Source of the DNA: PNKC01 sp039917655
GTDB taxonomy: Bacteria > Chloroflexota > Dehalococcoidia > Tepidiformales > Tepidiformaceae
DNA: 11,956 bases
Assembly: GCA_039917655.1 (NCBI GenBank)
Contig: JBDSJC010000176.1
Span: forward strand, 1-11,956
Direction: 5' to 3'
Shown: positions 1 to 8,301 of the stretch, in pieces
Position numbering within the stretch: position 1 is the stretch's first letter
Layout: every line of letters begins with the position of its first letter
Notes under the pieces: model-generated
What the model saw: the letters and a program-made list of their open reading frames with translations, nothing else
The model's database searches: none
Told to the model about the DNA's origin: nothing
Program-made: the position numbers and the translations under genes

Positions 1-2034
1 CGCCGGGCTCTTGCGAATGAGTTCTTCCAATGGTCGGCGGGCGCGCTGACCGGCAATCGTCAAAGGTCCGTATTCGACCCACGTGCCCGGGTCGATAAGC
101 GCTTCAATGTTCTCCCGAACCGTGAGCCGTCCCCTGCTGTGGCGCCGTTCCACGGCTTCAGGGCGATTCTCATCCAGTACGAACTCGCGCCGCTCAAACA
201 GCTCCTTCAGCTTGGGGTACACATAGTCCAGATCGACTTCAGGAGTCTCTTCAACCATCGCCGCTCCTACGTCCATCGCCTCGATGAATGCCAGTGGGTG
301 GCCCTCGTAGACGGTGTCGTTGGGCGCCACGGTCACACGTCGAACGACACCTCCAACCGAAGCCTTTACGACATGCTCCATTTTCAGCGCGCTCATAATG
401 ACGAGTACTTGCCCCTCCCGGACCTGATCGCCTTCGACGACAAGGACCTCGGAGACCGTGCCCTGCAGCGGCGCTGCCACGGGTTTCGTGTTCGGAGGGC
501 CAACGGGCGGAGCGGGCCTGGCCGTGCCCCCAGAACGTGTGCCCTCGCCGGCGCGGTAGAAGTTCAGCGTCGCCAATGGGTCCCGCTTGTCGAGGAGCGC
601 TCCAGCGCCTTCGTTCCCACCCGCAACGGCGGAACGACCCACGGTCGGCGCGGCAGCAAGGTGGTCGATGTTGTCATCCAACCACCTGGTGAAGACTCTT
701 CCCGAAGCGAACTCTGCGTGGCGAATGACACTGCGAAGCAGCGAAATGTTGGTTGCAACGCCGCCAATGTCGAACTCATCGAGTGCCCGGAGCATGCGCC
801 TGACGGCGGCGTCAAAACCGCCGGAAGGCGCGTACGCGACCACTTTCGCGAGGAGCGAGTCGAAGTTCGGGTTGGTGGCGTACCCCGCATATCCGAACGC
901 ATCGGTGCGCACGCCAGGCCCTTGCGGCGGAGAGAACGCAGTCAGCGTTCCTCCCGTCGGGCGAAGGCTCCCATCGCGTTCCATTCGCTCCATATTGATT
1001 CGCGCCTGAATCGCGAAGCCGCGCGGCGATGGAACGAGCGCCTGGGTTAGCCCGAGGTCAGAGAGCGTCGAACCTCCCGCGATTCGAAGCTGCGCCTGGA
1101 CGAGGTCGACACCCGTAACTTCCTCCGTGACTGTGTGTTCTACCTGCAAACGAGGATTTGCTTCGATAAACACGAATCGGTTCTCATCCGTTTCATCGAC
1201 GAGGAACTCGAACGTGCCCAGGCCACGATAGTCAACAGTTACCGCCATCCGCACGGCAGCCTCAGCCATACGGTCTCGCACGAGCCCATTCAGCCATGGA
1301 CTCGGCGCAAGTTCGATGAGCTTTTGGTGTCGCCGTTGAACCGAGCATTCACGCTCTCCGAGGTGGCTGACTCCGCCGCGGCCGTCTCCGATGACCTGAA
1401 TTTCGACGTGACGTGCACGGGGCAAGAGTTCTTCCACATAGACGGACGGATCGCCGAAAGCAGCCTTCGCTTCGGACTGACAGCGGGCAAACGCATCATC
1501 GATTTCATCCACATGCCAGACGACACGCATTCCCCGGCCGCCCCCGCCTGAGATCGCCTTGATCACTACGCCACGATTCTCTTCGATCGAAGCCAAGAAC
1601 TTCTTCGCTTCTTCAGCGGTCACAGGACCCGCGCTTCCTTGGAGGACCGGGACGTGATTCTCGATCGCCAGGGACCGTGCGCGTACTTTATCTCCAAACA
1701 GCGAGAGCGACTCGGCGGACGGCCCAACAAAGGCGATTCCTTCGGCTTCACACCTCCGGGCAAATTCAGCACTCTCCGCGAGGAATCCATAGCCGGGATG
1801 GACGGCATCACATCGCCGACCTTTGGCAACCGTGATCAGTTGCTCCATGTCGAGGTACGCTCGCGGTCCAGAGCCCTTCAGGGAATGTGCTTCATCAGTC
1901 AGTCGCACATGAAGGGATTCGGAGTCATCCTCAGAGTAGACTCCCACGGTGGCGATTCCGAGTTCCCTGGCGGCGCGAAGAATGCGGACTGCGATTTCGC
2001 CCCGGTTGGCGATCAGGACTCGTGTCATACTCAT
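1..2034 (-). CDS. Single-chain biotin-dependent acyl-CoA carboxylase, second copy (N-terminal 678 aa, cut by the window edge)
   Basis: Seen: from the ATG at 2034 an open frame with no stop reaches base 1. Residues 1-~450 are a biotin carboxylase: ANRGEIAVRI start, HPGYGFLAE (79-87), glycine-rich ATP loop GGGGRGMR (163-170), QRRHQK (233-238), EANPRLQVEHTVTEE (291-305) and AIQARIN (341-347). A Pro/Gly-rich linker follows, then a biotin carrier domain (~518-588) with the acceptor Lys551 in SALKMEH. From ~600 the carboxyltransferase begins (RLTVRENIEALIDPG, 636-650). Family knowledge: the enzyme uses ATP and bicarbonate to carboxylate biotin, then transfers CO2 to an acyl-CoA; single-chain forms include the long-chain acyl-CoA carboxylase of Mycobacterium avium subsp. 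paratuberculosis. The start is supported by AGGAG 8 nt upstream and by an ATGA overlap with the small frame before it. It is roughly half identical by eye to the neighbouring carboxylase. Acyl-CoA substrate unknown; the missing part should be most of the carboxyltransferase. Confidence 0.93.
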   Translation of the reverse strand, partial: MSMTRVLIANRGEIAVRILRAARELGIATVGVYSEDDSESLHVRLTDEAHSLKGSGPRAYLDMEQLITVAKGRRCDAVHPGYGFLAESAEFARRCEAEGIAFVGPSAESLSLFGDKVRARSLAIENHVPVLQGSAGPVTAEEAKKFLASIEENRGVVIKAISGGGGRGMRVVWHVDEIDDAFARCQSEAKAAFGDPSVYVEELLPRARHVEIQVIGDGRGGVSHLGERECSVQRRHQKLIELAPSPWLNGLVRDRMAEAAVRMAVTVDYRGLGTFEFLVDETDENRFVFIEANPRLQVEHTVTEEVTGVDLVQAQLRIAGGSTLSDLGLTQALVPSPRGFAIQARINMERMERDGSLRPTGGTLTAFSPPQGPGVRTDAFGYAGYATNPNFDSLLAKVVAYAPSGGFDAAVRRMLRALDEFDIGGVATNISLLRSVIRHAEFASGRVFTRWLDDNIDHLAAAPTVGRSAVAGGNEGAGALLDKRDPLATLNFYRAGEGTRSGGTARPAPPVGPPNTKPVAAPLQGTVSEVLVVEGDQVREGQVLVIMSALKMEHVVKASVGGVVRRVTVAPNDTVYEGHPLAFIEAMDVGAAMVEETPEVDLDYVYPKLKELFERREFVLDENRPEAVERRHSRGRLTVRENIEALIDPGTWVEYGPLTIAGQRARRPLEELIRKSPA

Positions 2035-2168
2035 AGTGTCGTCTCCTTATGTGCGGCGACCGCGCCGAAGGGGCTCGGCGTTGGGTTACCCGACTTCAAG
2101 CGTTCGACTATCCAGCGCCGCGTCTCGATGGGTCCGATGAGCGATGCCACCACGGTAGTCGACTTCAC
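2031..2168 (-). CDS. Small 45-codon frame coupled to both carboxylase genes; carboxyltransferase-tail-like
   Basis: Seen: a GTG at 2168-2166 overlaps the TGA stop of the upstream carboxylase (GTGA), and the frame's own TGA (2033-2031) overlaps the ATG of the downstream carboxylase (ATGA). The frame fills the whole gap with no stop. Its middle, IGPIETRRWIVERLKS (11-26), lines up with IDPADTRKWLVMGLDS (1102-1117) near the end of the upstream carboxylase, a conserved closing segment of carboxyltransferase domains; both are followed by a Pro-rich tail. Two readings are possible. It may be a fossil tail of a deleted carboxyltransferase, or a translated small accessory peptide. The GNPTPSPFGAVAA stretch (27-39) also faintly recalls the GxPT-containing motif of actinobacterial carboxylase epsilon subunits, but the order and length do not fit well. 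The GTG has no clear ribosome site of its own, so expression would depend on translational coupling. Real coding status is uncertain. Confidence 0.4.
   Translation of the reverse strand: MKSTTVVASLIGPIETRRWIVERLKSGNPTPSPFGAVAAHKETTL
2042..2048 (-). promoter_or_regulatory. Ribosome binding site fixing the start of the second carboxylase
   Basis: The minus strand reads AAGGAGA here, with the AGGAG core 8 nt before the ATG at 2034. The second in-frame ATG, at 2028, is less well placed. The site lies inside the 45-codon frame that ends at 2031, so ribosomes translating that frame would pass over it. Confidence 0.6.
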
Positions 2169-5100
2169 CAGGTGTCGATCCAGCCGCGTTTCTTGCCCGA
2201 CCGAGGCGGAACGGGTGGCGCGGAATCCAGTCCCATGACCAGCCACTTGCGTGTGTCGGCGGGATCGATCACGTCGTCCACTTCGGAGACGGTTGCCGCG
2301 TTTAGCGCCTTCGACCAGGCATACGCGTCGTCAACCAGCTGGTTGTAGCGTGCTCTGCGCGCCGCGAGGTCCGTGATTGCCGCAAGTTCGGCGCGGCGCC
2401 CGAGCTTAACCGAACCTTCAAGGCCCATCCCTGCGAACTCACCGGTCGGCCAGGAGATCGAGAAGAAGGTTTCGTCGAAACTGCCCGTCGCCATGGCGAG
2501 CGCGCCGAGGCCATAGGATTTGCGCAGCACCACTACAAAGTACGGCACCGTGATATTGGCGCCAGCCACGTACATACGGGCACAGTGACGGATAAGCGCG
2601 GTCTTCTCCGCTTCCGGTCCGACCATGTTCCCGGGCGTATCAACAAGGGACAGGATCGGTATGTCAAAGGCATCGCAGAGCTGCATGAAGCGCGAGGCCT
2701 TGTCGGCACCATCTGCATCGATGGCGCCACCCGTCGGCGAATTGGAGTTGTTGGCAATGACGCCAAGCGGTCGGCCCTCGACGCGGATGAAGGCGGTCAC
2801 CATGGCAAGGCCGAATTTCGGACGCAACTCCAACATCGAGTCGACGTCTCCCAGGGTCTCGATAACCTTGCGGATGTTGTACACCGCACGCCGGTACTCC
2901 GGGACGATGTGGCGCAATACTCGTTGGTCGTGCGCGGTCCAGTTGGCAACCCGGCCCTGGAAGAACGACAGGTAGTGTTTCGCCACCGCGGTCGCCTCGA
3001 TCTCGTCCTCCACGAGGATATCGATGACGCCGTTTGGTTGCTGGATGCTGATGGGCCCTACCTCGTTCGGGGCGTAGGCGCCGAGGCCGCCGCCTTCGAT
3101 CACCGCTGGTCCGCCGATACCGATACTGGAATCGCGAGTGGCGATGATGACATCGCATGCTCCGAGCAGGACGACGTTGCCGGCGAAACAATAGCCCGAG
3201 TTTACACCGATGAGGGGTACCAGGCCGGATAACTTGCCGAGTTCCCGCCATGTCCGCACGTTGAGACCGCCAACCGATGTGGTCTGTGGCCCTCCCCCAC
3301 TGCGTGCGCCGCCGTGGGTGCGACCACCACCGCCCTCAGTGAAGAGCACTACGGGCAGCCGGTATTTCTCCGCGACACCGAACATGCGGTCCTGCTTCTG
3401 GTGGTTCTTGCCGCCTTGTGTGCCGGCCAGCACGGTATAGTCATAGGACATAGCGATACAGCGAGCGTGTTCGGGGCCGACGAGGTCGCCGTTGACGCGC
3501 CCCACGCCCATCACCATGGCATCGGCAGCGGTCTTGATGACGCGCTCCTCGAGTTGTTCCAGAGTGTCATCGCGGTAACGGGTGGCAGTAACGAGTGGGC
3601 CATATTCGAAGAAGGAACCGGGATCGCAGAGGTCCGCAATGTTCTCGCGCGCCGTACGCTTGCCGGCACCGTGCCGTTTGGCCGTTGCTTCGGTGCGGGC
3701 GGCGTCGGTGGTCAGATCGTGGAAATGGACGACCTCGGCGATGTCAGGGCGAATGCTGTCGAGGTCGATGGCCTCTCCAGAGGCATATTCACCATCGACC
3801 TCTATTGGCTCAATCAACAGGATCGGCGCGTCTTCGAAGATGGTATCGCCAATCTCAAGGGCGATCTCCCGCACGACGCCGTTGACTTCAGACAAAACGG
3901 CGTGCTCCATCTTCAACGCTTCCATCACCGCGACCGGCTGCCTCTTGCGCACCGTGTCGCCCACCGCGACGGACAAGGAGATGAGCATGCCCTGCAGTGG
4001 GGCCACCACGGCGATAGTCCCGTCCGGACCCTCCGTGTGATGCGACGGCGCATTTGCGGGAACAGTCAGCGATCCCGGTTGGCCCTTGAGCCCGAGGACG
4101 GCAAGAGGATCGCTCGGATCCACCCGGGTTCCCGCCTTGCGTACGTCGCGCTCGGTCGGTTCGAAATAACGCGCGCGCTCGCCATCAACCTCGAGTAGCG
4201 CTGCAGCGTGGTCTTCGACGTAGCGCGTATAGATCGCTCCAGAGGAGAACGGTGCATGCTGCAAGAGCGCCTGCAGGAAGCTAATGTTGCTGCGCACGCC
4301 CGCAATCTTGAATTCGGCAAGCGCGCGCCTGGCTTTTCGGGCTGCTCCGTCCAGGTCGTCAGCGTGAACGATGACCTTAGCGAGAAGGGAGTCGTAGCGC
4401 GTGCTGGTGGCGTAGCCTGCATAGCCGAAACCATCGACGCGGATGCCCCGCCCGGCGGGCGGTTCATACACGGTGAGCACACCCCCGCCAGGGCGCGAAT
4501 TGCCATCGGCCGTCATGGTTTCGAGATTGACACGCGCCTGGAGCGCCACGCCCCGGGTCGCCGGAACCTGCGATTGCGAGAGTCCGAGTTCGGCGAGAGT
4601 TGCACCGGCGGCGATCTTCAGTTGAATCGCGACCAGATCCAGTCCGGTCACTTCTTCTGTGACGGTGTGCTCCACTTGCAGGCGCGCGTTCGCCTCCATG
4701 AATACGAATCGCCCGCCCGCCTCGGGACGCGCATCGACGAGGAACTCGATGGTGCCGACGCCGCGGTACATGGTCGCGGCAGCGATCTTCCTTGCAGCGT
4801 CGAGCATTGCTGCGCGCAGCGTTTCGGATAGCCCGAAGGCCGGGGCGATCTCTACCAGCTTCTGTCGTTGGCGCTGCAGGCTGCACTCGCGATCCCAGAG
4901 GTGGGAGACTTCGCCGGTTCCGTCGCCGACAATCTGCACCTCGATGTGGCGCGCACGGGGCCAGAGCTCCTCAACATAGAGCGCCCCGGACCCGAGCGCC
5001 TGCTGCGCTTCGGAGCTGGCTCGCGCAAAGGCTTCCTCCAGGTCGTCAATGTGCTCAACCGGACGCATGCCGCGACCGCCCCCACCGGCGATGGCCTTCA

Positions 5101-5572
5101 ACATGACTCCGGCACTGGGACCGAGGCTTTCAAAGAACGCCCTGGCCTCGTCCAGCGTCACCTCGTGACTGAGCCCGGGCAGAACAGGGACTCCGCAGGT
5201 CTCCGCCAGGGACCGCGCCTCCGCCTTGTCGCCGAATCGTTGCAGCGTCTCGACGCTGGGACCCACGAATATCAGGCCGGCGCTTGCGCACGCCTGGGCG
5301 AAGGCGGCGATTTCGCTCAGGAATCCGTAGCCGGGATGGACCGCATCGCAATCAGCCTCCTGGGCGAGTGCGATGATTCGTGGGATGTCGCGGTAGGCAG
5401 GGACGCCGACGGACCCGAGGCTGACCGCCGAGTCGGCGTGACGGGTATGCAGGGACTGACCATCATCCTCGGCATAAATGGCGACCGTGGATATGCCCAG
5501 GTCCGAGGCAGTTCGGGCAATGCGGATTGCGATCTCGCCCCGGTTGGCGATGAGCAGACGGTTTAGACTCAT
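2165..5572 (-). CDS. Single-chain biotin-dependent acyl-CoA carboxylase (biotin carboxylase, biotin carrier, carboxyltransferase), 1135 aa
   Basis: Seen: all three partial reactions are on one chain. Biotin carboxylase spans 1-~460: ANRGEIAIRI, HPGYGFLSE (79-87), ATP loop GGGGRGMR (163-170), K238, E276, EANARLQVEHTVTEE (293-307), R347. A linker follows, then the biotin carrier (~518-588) with acceptor Lys554 in EALKMEH. The carboxyltransferase is ~605-1120, with glycine-rich GGGGRTHGG (747-755), SIGIGGPAVIEGGGLG (816-831), GAIDADGADKASRFMQL (949-965) and VDTPGNMVGPEAEKTAL (977-993), the last two typical of acyl-CoA-binding C-lobes. About 1100 aa fits the single-chain long-chain acyl-CoA carboxylase family; some members accept short acyl-CoAs too, so the substrate is open. 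The frame extends upstream to an ATG at 6016, but those 148 codons lack family similarity and overlap the CoA-transferase gene; the start at 5572 has AGGAG 8 nt before it. It lies 98 bp after the CoA-transferase gene, probably in one operon. Odd: Arg236 stands where most biotin carboxylases have His. Confidence 0.95.
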   Translation of the reverse strand: MSLNRLLIANRGEIAIRIARTASDLGISTVAIYAEDDGQSLHTRHADSAVSLGSVGVPAYRDIPRIIALAQEADCDAVHPGYGFLSEIAAFAQACASAGLIFVGPSVETLQRFGDKAEARSLAETCGVPVLPGLSHEVTLDEARAFFESLGPSAGVMLKAIAGGGGRGMRPVEHIDDLEEAFARASSEAQQALGSGALYVEELWPRARHIEVQIVGDGTGEVSHLWDRECSLQRQRQKLVEIAPAFGLSETLRAAMLDAARKIAAATMYRGVGTIEFLVDARPEAGGRFVFMEANARLQVEHTVTEEVTGLDLVAIQLKIAAGATLAELGLSQSQVPATRGVALQARVNLETMTADGNSRPGGGVLTVYEPPAGRGIRVDGFGYAGYATSTRYDSLLAKVIVHADDLDGAARKARRALAEFKIAGVRSNISFLQALLQHAPFSSGAIYTRYVEDHAAALLEVDGERARYFEPTERDVRKAGTRVDPSDPLAVLGLKGQPGSLTVPANAPSHHTEGPDGTIAVVAPLQGMLISLSVAVGDTVRKRQPVAVMEALKMEHAVLSEVNGVVREIALEIGDTIFEDAPILLIEPIEVDGEYASGEAIDLDSIRPDIAEVVHFHDLTTDAARTEATAKRHGAGKRTARENIADLCDPGSFFEYGPLVTATRYRDDTLEQLEERVIKTAADAMVMGVGRVNGDLVGPEHARCIAMSYDYTVLAGTQGGKNHQKQDRMFGVAEKYRLPVVLFTEGGGGRTHGGARSGGGPQTTSVGGLNVRTWRELGKLSGLVPLIGVNSGYCFAGNVVLLGACDVIIATRDSSIGIGGPAVIEGGGLGAYAPNEVGPISIQQPNGVIDILVEDEIEATAVAKHYLSFFQGRVANWTAHDQRVLRHIVPEYRRAVYNIRKVIETLGDVDSMLELRPKFGLAMVTAFIRVEGRPLGVIANNSNSPTGGAIDADGADKASRFMQLCDAFDIPILSLVDTPGNMVGPEAEKTALIRHCARMYVAGANITVPYFVVVLRKSYGLGALAMATGSFDETFFSISWPTGEFAGMGLEGSVKLGRRAELAAITDLAARRARYNQLVDDAYAWSKALNAATVSEVDDVIDPADTRKWLVMGLDSAPPVPPRSGKKRGWIDTW

Positions 5573-5580
5573 GTTGCTGT

Positions 5581-5585
5581 CTCCT
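5581..5585 (-). promoter_or_regulatory. Ribosome binding site fixing the carboxylase start at 5572
   Basis: The minus strand reads AGGAG, 8 nt before the ATG at 5572. This is the same motif and spacing as before the second carboxylase. It decides against the much longer frame that opens at 6016 inside the CoA-transferase gene. Confidence 0.65.
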
Positions 5586-5670
5586 GGTTCCACCGAAGAT
5601 GCGCTTCGTCGCCAACGCTGACTTGCATCCCGGGTCTTTGATACCTTGCGAATTCCGAAAGGCCTGTCAC

Positions 5671-8250
5671 CTAGACAATGACCTCGCTGACCATCAGGCC
5701 GACGAACGTGTCCTCGTCGGTTCCAAGGTCGCCGCGGAAGACCTCTTCGTTGTGCTCGCCGAGAAGGGGCGCGCGCGAAATTTCGAGCCGCTTCCCGTTC
5801 CATGTGAATGGCTGGTTCTGGAGGATGACAGCAGCCCCAGACGGGTGGTCCACAACTTCGAAAAACTCGGCGAGACCGGGTCGGTCTTCGACCAGGTCGG
5901 CGACATTCCGAAGAGCTGCCGCCGGGATGCCCAGGCCCTGCAGGACGGACTCGCCGTTGAAGGCGGTACGCTGAGATGTCCATGCGGTGATGGCGTCTTC
6001 TATTTCTTGTTCGCATCCCCGACGACCGCCCATCGACCGGAGCTCTTCACGGGTCGCGAGGTCCGGCCGACCGATCGCTGCGCAGAGCTGTAGCCACTCC
6101 AAAGTGTCGCGGATCTCGAGCGCCAGCCAGCGGTCGTTCCCGGACGACGCGAACACGCCGTGCGGCGAGGATTGACGGGAACGGTTGCCTCTGCGGGGCG
6201 GCGAGTCCCCATTGACCAGGAACTCAATCAGCTCTGTGTCCAGCAGATGAAGCGCAGACTCGTATTGGGCGATCTCGATATACTGTCCCTCGCCGGTCCG
6301 TTGCCGATGGAGAAGCGCCGACATGATGGCCGACGCGCCGATCAAAGGCACCGTGAAGTCCGTTTGCAAGGTGCCCAGCCCAACGGGCGCACGGTCTAGG
6401 AAACCCATATGCGCGGCGATACCCGACATCGCGACGACGCTGTTTCCGATCCCACGCCAGGAACGTTTCGGTCCCTCGCTTCCCATCACGGGAAGGCTGG
6501 CCACGATGATCCCCGGTCGGAGCGCCTGGAGCTGCTCGTAGCCGAAGCCCCATTTCTCCATCTGCCCGGGCGTGAAATTCGACGTGACCATGTCGGCATC
6601 CTGGATGAGCCGACGCGCGAGTTCGAGTCCTTCTGGTTTCCCAAGGTTGAGGGTGATGCTCCGCTTGCCGGTGTTGCAATCGTTGAAGAACGCGCCGGTA
6701 TCAATGCTGAATTTCTCGAGCGGGTGGGAAAAGAGGCGGACTGTGTCGATTCGAGTCGAAGACTCGACCTTCACGACATCGGCGCCAAGGTTCGCCAAGA
6801 GCTCTGTCATGAGTGGACCGGCGGCTTGCCAGCAAAAATCGATGACGCGATAGCCAGCGAGGGGCAGTTTCGCTCCAAGAGCAGCGGTCGGGCCTGATTC
6901 AACCGAAGGCGCGCCCGTGGGACGCATCCAGGAGAAGCGCGAGGGCGACGCATCCGCCAATCCGCGAATGACTCCCATATCTCGAAGCCGTTCGATCTCG
7001 GGAGCCGTTGCTCCGCCCATGTTCTGGAGCACTTCAAACGTGTGTTCCCCAAGGAGGGGCGCGCGCCACGCAGTTACGTCATACGCAGTGGAACGGAACG
7101 GGCTGCGAACCGTCTTGAGCGGATGGTCGAACATCGGATGCTCCACCGTCGGAAAACAGCCGCGCTCGATGAGGTGCTCGTCGGCAGCGATATCCTCCAC
7201 CCGATTGACGGGTACGATCATGAGGCCGCGAGCTTGCCCTGCTATGGAAAGCTCGTCCCGATCCAGGGTCCGGCACAACGCAGACATCACGGCGTGCACT
7301 TGCTCCCGGTTCTCGGAACGAACGTCGGCAGAGTGCCATCGTTCCCCCCTGAGGCTCACGTCGCCGGTCAATTCTTCCGTCCACTGGACGAAAGAGCGCC
7401 AGCGTTCGAGCGTGAACGGCGTCATACCGAATACGACAAACTTTCCGTCCTTTGTTTCGAAATTCGCGCCGGACCCGGGAATCAGGGCAACTCGACCATC
7501 CGCTCCAAGCACGGGGTACGTGAGGCCGCCCGTTCCCGCCCGTTGGCAGATTGCATGCATCCAGCGCCAGAGATTCTGATTTGCTGCCTGGATGGTGGTC
7601 GACATCACGGCCTCTTCGAGGCTGATACAGGCGATGCCACCCTGTCCGAAACGTTGCTTTCCTAAGGCGAGCGCACAGGCAGCTGCCGTCGCGACGATCG
7701 AAGCCTGTTTGAACGCGAGATGGCCAACGGGATAGTCGGGTGCACGGTCTGGGAAGCCGTTGCAATACAGCAGGCCGCCGACCGCGACGGCCATGAGGTC
7801 GGTGGCATCGATGTTGGGCTGGTCCCGGCGGAACACTACGTCCACAAGGCCGATATCCGGATGGGTGGAAGCGAACCGAGTTGCATCAAAATATGCCCGA
7901 GCCTGGGGTGACTTTCGCAGAGGGGCGATCACGATGTCGGAGTCACCCGTGAGTCGATCGATCAGGTCCCAGGTCTCGCTCGCGTCGAAATCCACTCCAA
8001 CGCTAAGCTTTCCGGCGTTGAAGAGCATGTGACTGAGCGATCGGTCGAGGCCCTGCGCGCTTGAGACGAACGGCTCGCGTCGTCGAATCGCATCTCCGTT
8101 GGCTGACTCAATTCTCACGACGATCGCCCCGAGGTCAGCGAGAAACCGGCCCGTCTGCACCGTGGTTTCGTCGCTCAGGTCCAACACGCGGAGACCCGAG
8201 AGAGGTAGTCCTGTTCCGTGGGTCATCGACGGGCCTTCGCTTCCAGACAT
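5671..8250 (-). CDS. Class III (CaiB/BaiF family) CoA-transferase, fused double-domain form, 859 aa
   Basis: Seen: two tandem family III domains. Domain 1 (~16-410) has LSGLRVLDLS, GRFLADLGAIVVRIE and a closing RAPLLGEH (396-403). Domain 2 (~461-845) has LAGYRVIDFCW, LLANLGADVVKVE, NTGKRSITLNL, the GEGQYIEIAQYE helix and the same closing RAPLLGEH (826-833). Family knowledge: these enzymes move CoA between carboxylic acids through an Asp-bound anhydride/thioester, Asp169 in formyl-CoA transferase. The matching residue in domain 2 is Asp631 (TDFTVP), about 170 residues into the domain. Domain 1 has LAFKQA there, with no Asp, so only the second half looks catalytic. DddD-type DMSP CoA-transferases have the same length and layout, but nothing here points to DMSP. 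Likely role: activating an acid to the acyl-CoA used by the adjacent carboxylases. Two starts are possible: 8250 (AGGCGG 10 nt upstream) or 8226 (GAAGG 7 nt upstream). Confidence 0.92.
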   Translation of the reverse strand: MSGSEGPSMTHGTGLPLSGLRVLDLSDETTVQTGRFLADLGAIVVRIESANGDAIRRREPFVSSAQGLDRSLSHMLFNAGKLSVGVDFDASETWDLIDRLTGDSDIVIAPLRKSPQARAYFDATRFASTHPDIGLVDVVFRRDQPNIDATDLMAVAVGGLLYCNGFPDRAPDYPVGHLAFKQASIVATAAACALALGKQRFGQGGIACISLEEAVMSTTIQAANQNLWRWMHAICQRAGTGGLTYPVLGADGRVALIPGSGANFETKDGKFVVFGMTPFTLERWRSFVQWTEELTGDVSLRGERWHSADVRSENREQVHAVMSALCRTLDRDELSIAGQARGLMIVPVNRVEDIAADEHLIERGCFPTVEHPMFDHPLKTVRSPFRSTAYDVTAWRAPLLGEHTFEVLQNMGGATAPEIERLRDMGVIRGLADASPSRFSWMRPTGAPSVESGPTAALGAKLPLAGYRVIDFCWQAAGPLMTELLANLGADVVKVESSTRIDTVRLFSHPLEKFSIDTGAFFNDCNTGKRSITLNLGKPEGLELARRLIQDADMVTSNFTPGQMEKWGFGYEQLQALRPGIIVASLPVMGSEGPKRSWRGIGNSVVAMSGIAAHMGFLDRAPVGLGTLQTDFTVPLIGASAIMSALLHRQRTGEGQYIEIAQYESALHLLDTELIEFLVNGDSPPRRGNRSRQSSPHGVFASSGNDRWLALEIRDTLEWLQLCAAIGRPDLATREELRSMGGRRGCEQEIEDAITAWTSQRTAFNGESVLQGLGIPAAALRNVADLVEDRPGLAEFFEVVDHPSGAAVILQNQPFTWNGKRLEISRAPLLGEHNEEVFRGDLGTDEDTFVGLMVSEVIV

Positions 8251-8301
8251 ACTTCACGAACCGCCTGTGCCTGATAGCTGAGCAGAATTACACAGTTCGG
8301 A

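Noticed and set aside
139..1050. 303-codon plus-strand open frame
   Set aside because: It is antisense to the second carboxylase, whose motifs run through this whole stretch; the plus-strand product is Arg-rich and resembles no family.
1..2034. Possible pseudogene, because minus-strand frames here look fragmented
   Set aside because: The correct frame is open without interruption from 2034 to base 1; the short frames are other-frame shadows and the gene merely lacks its stop within the window.
3314..4198. 294-codon plus-strand open frame
   Set aside because: Antisense to the complete carboxylase; a shadow of a GC-rich gene.
5594..5608. Small hairpin (CGAAG, 5-nt loop, CTTCG) between the CoA-transferase and carboxylase genes
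   Set aside because: Only 5 bp with no T-run; too weak for a terminator and readily expected by chance.
5573..6016. 148-codon N-terminal extension of the carboxylase frame
   Set aside because: It lies wholly or mostly inside the CoA-transferase gene in another frame, is Arg/Pro-rich with no domain similarity, and a good ribosome site precedes the ATG at 5572 where family similarity begins.
7042..7665. 207-codon plus-strand open frame
   Set aside because: Antisense to the first domain of the CoA-transferase, no recognisable motif, no ribosome site.
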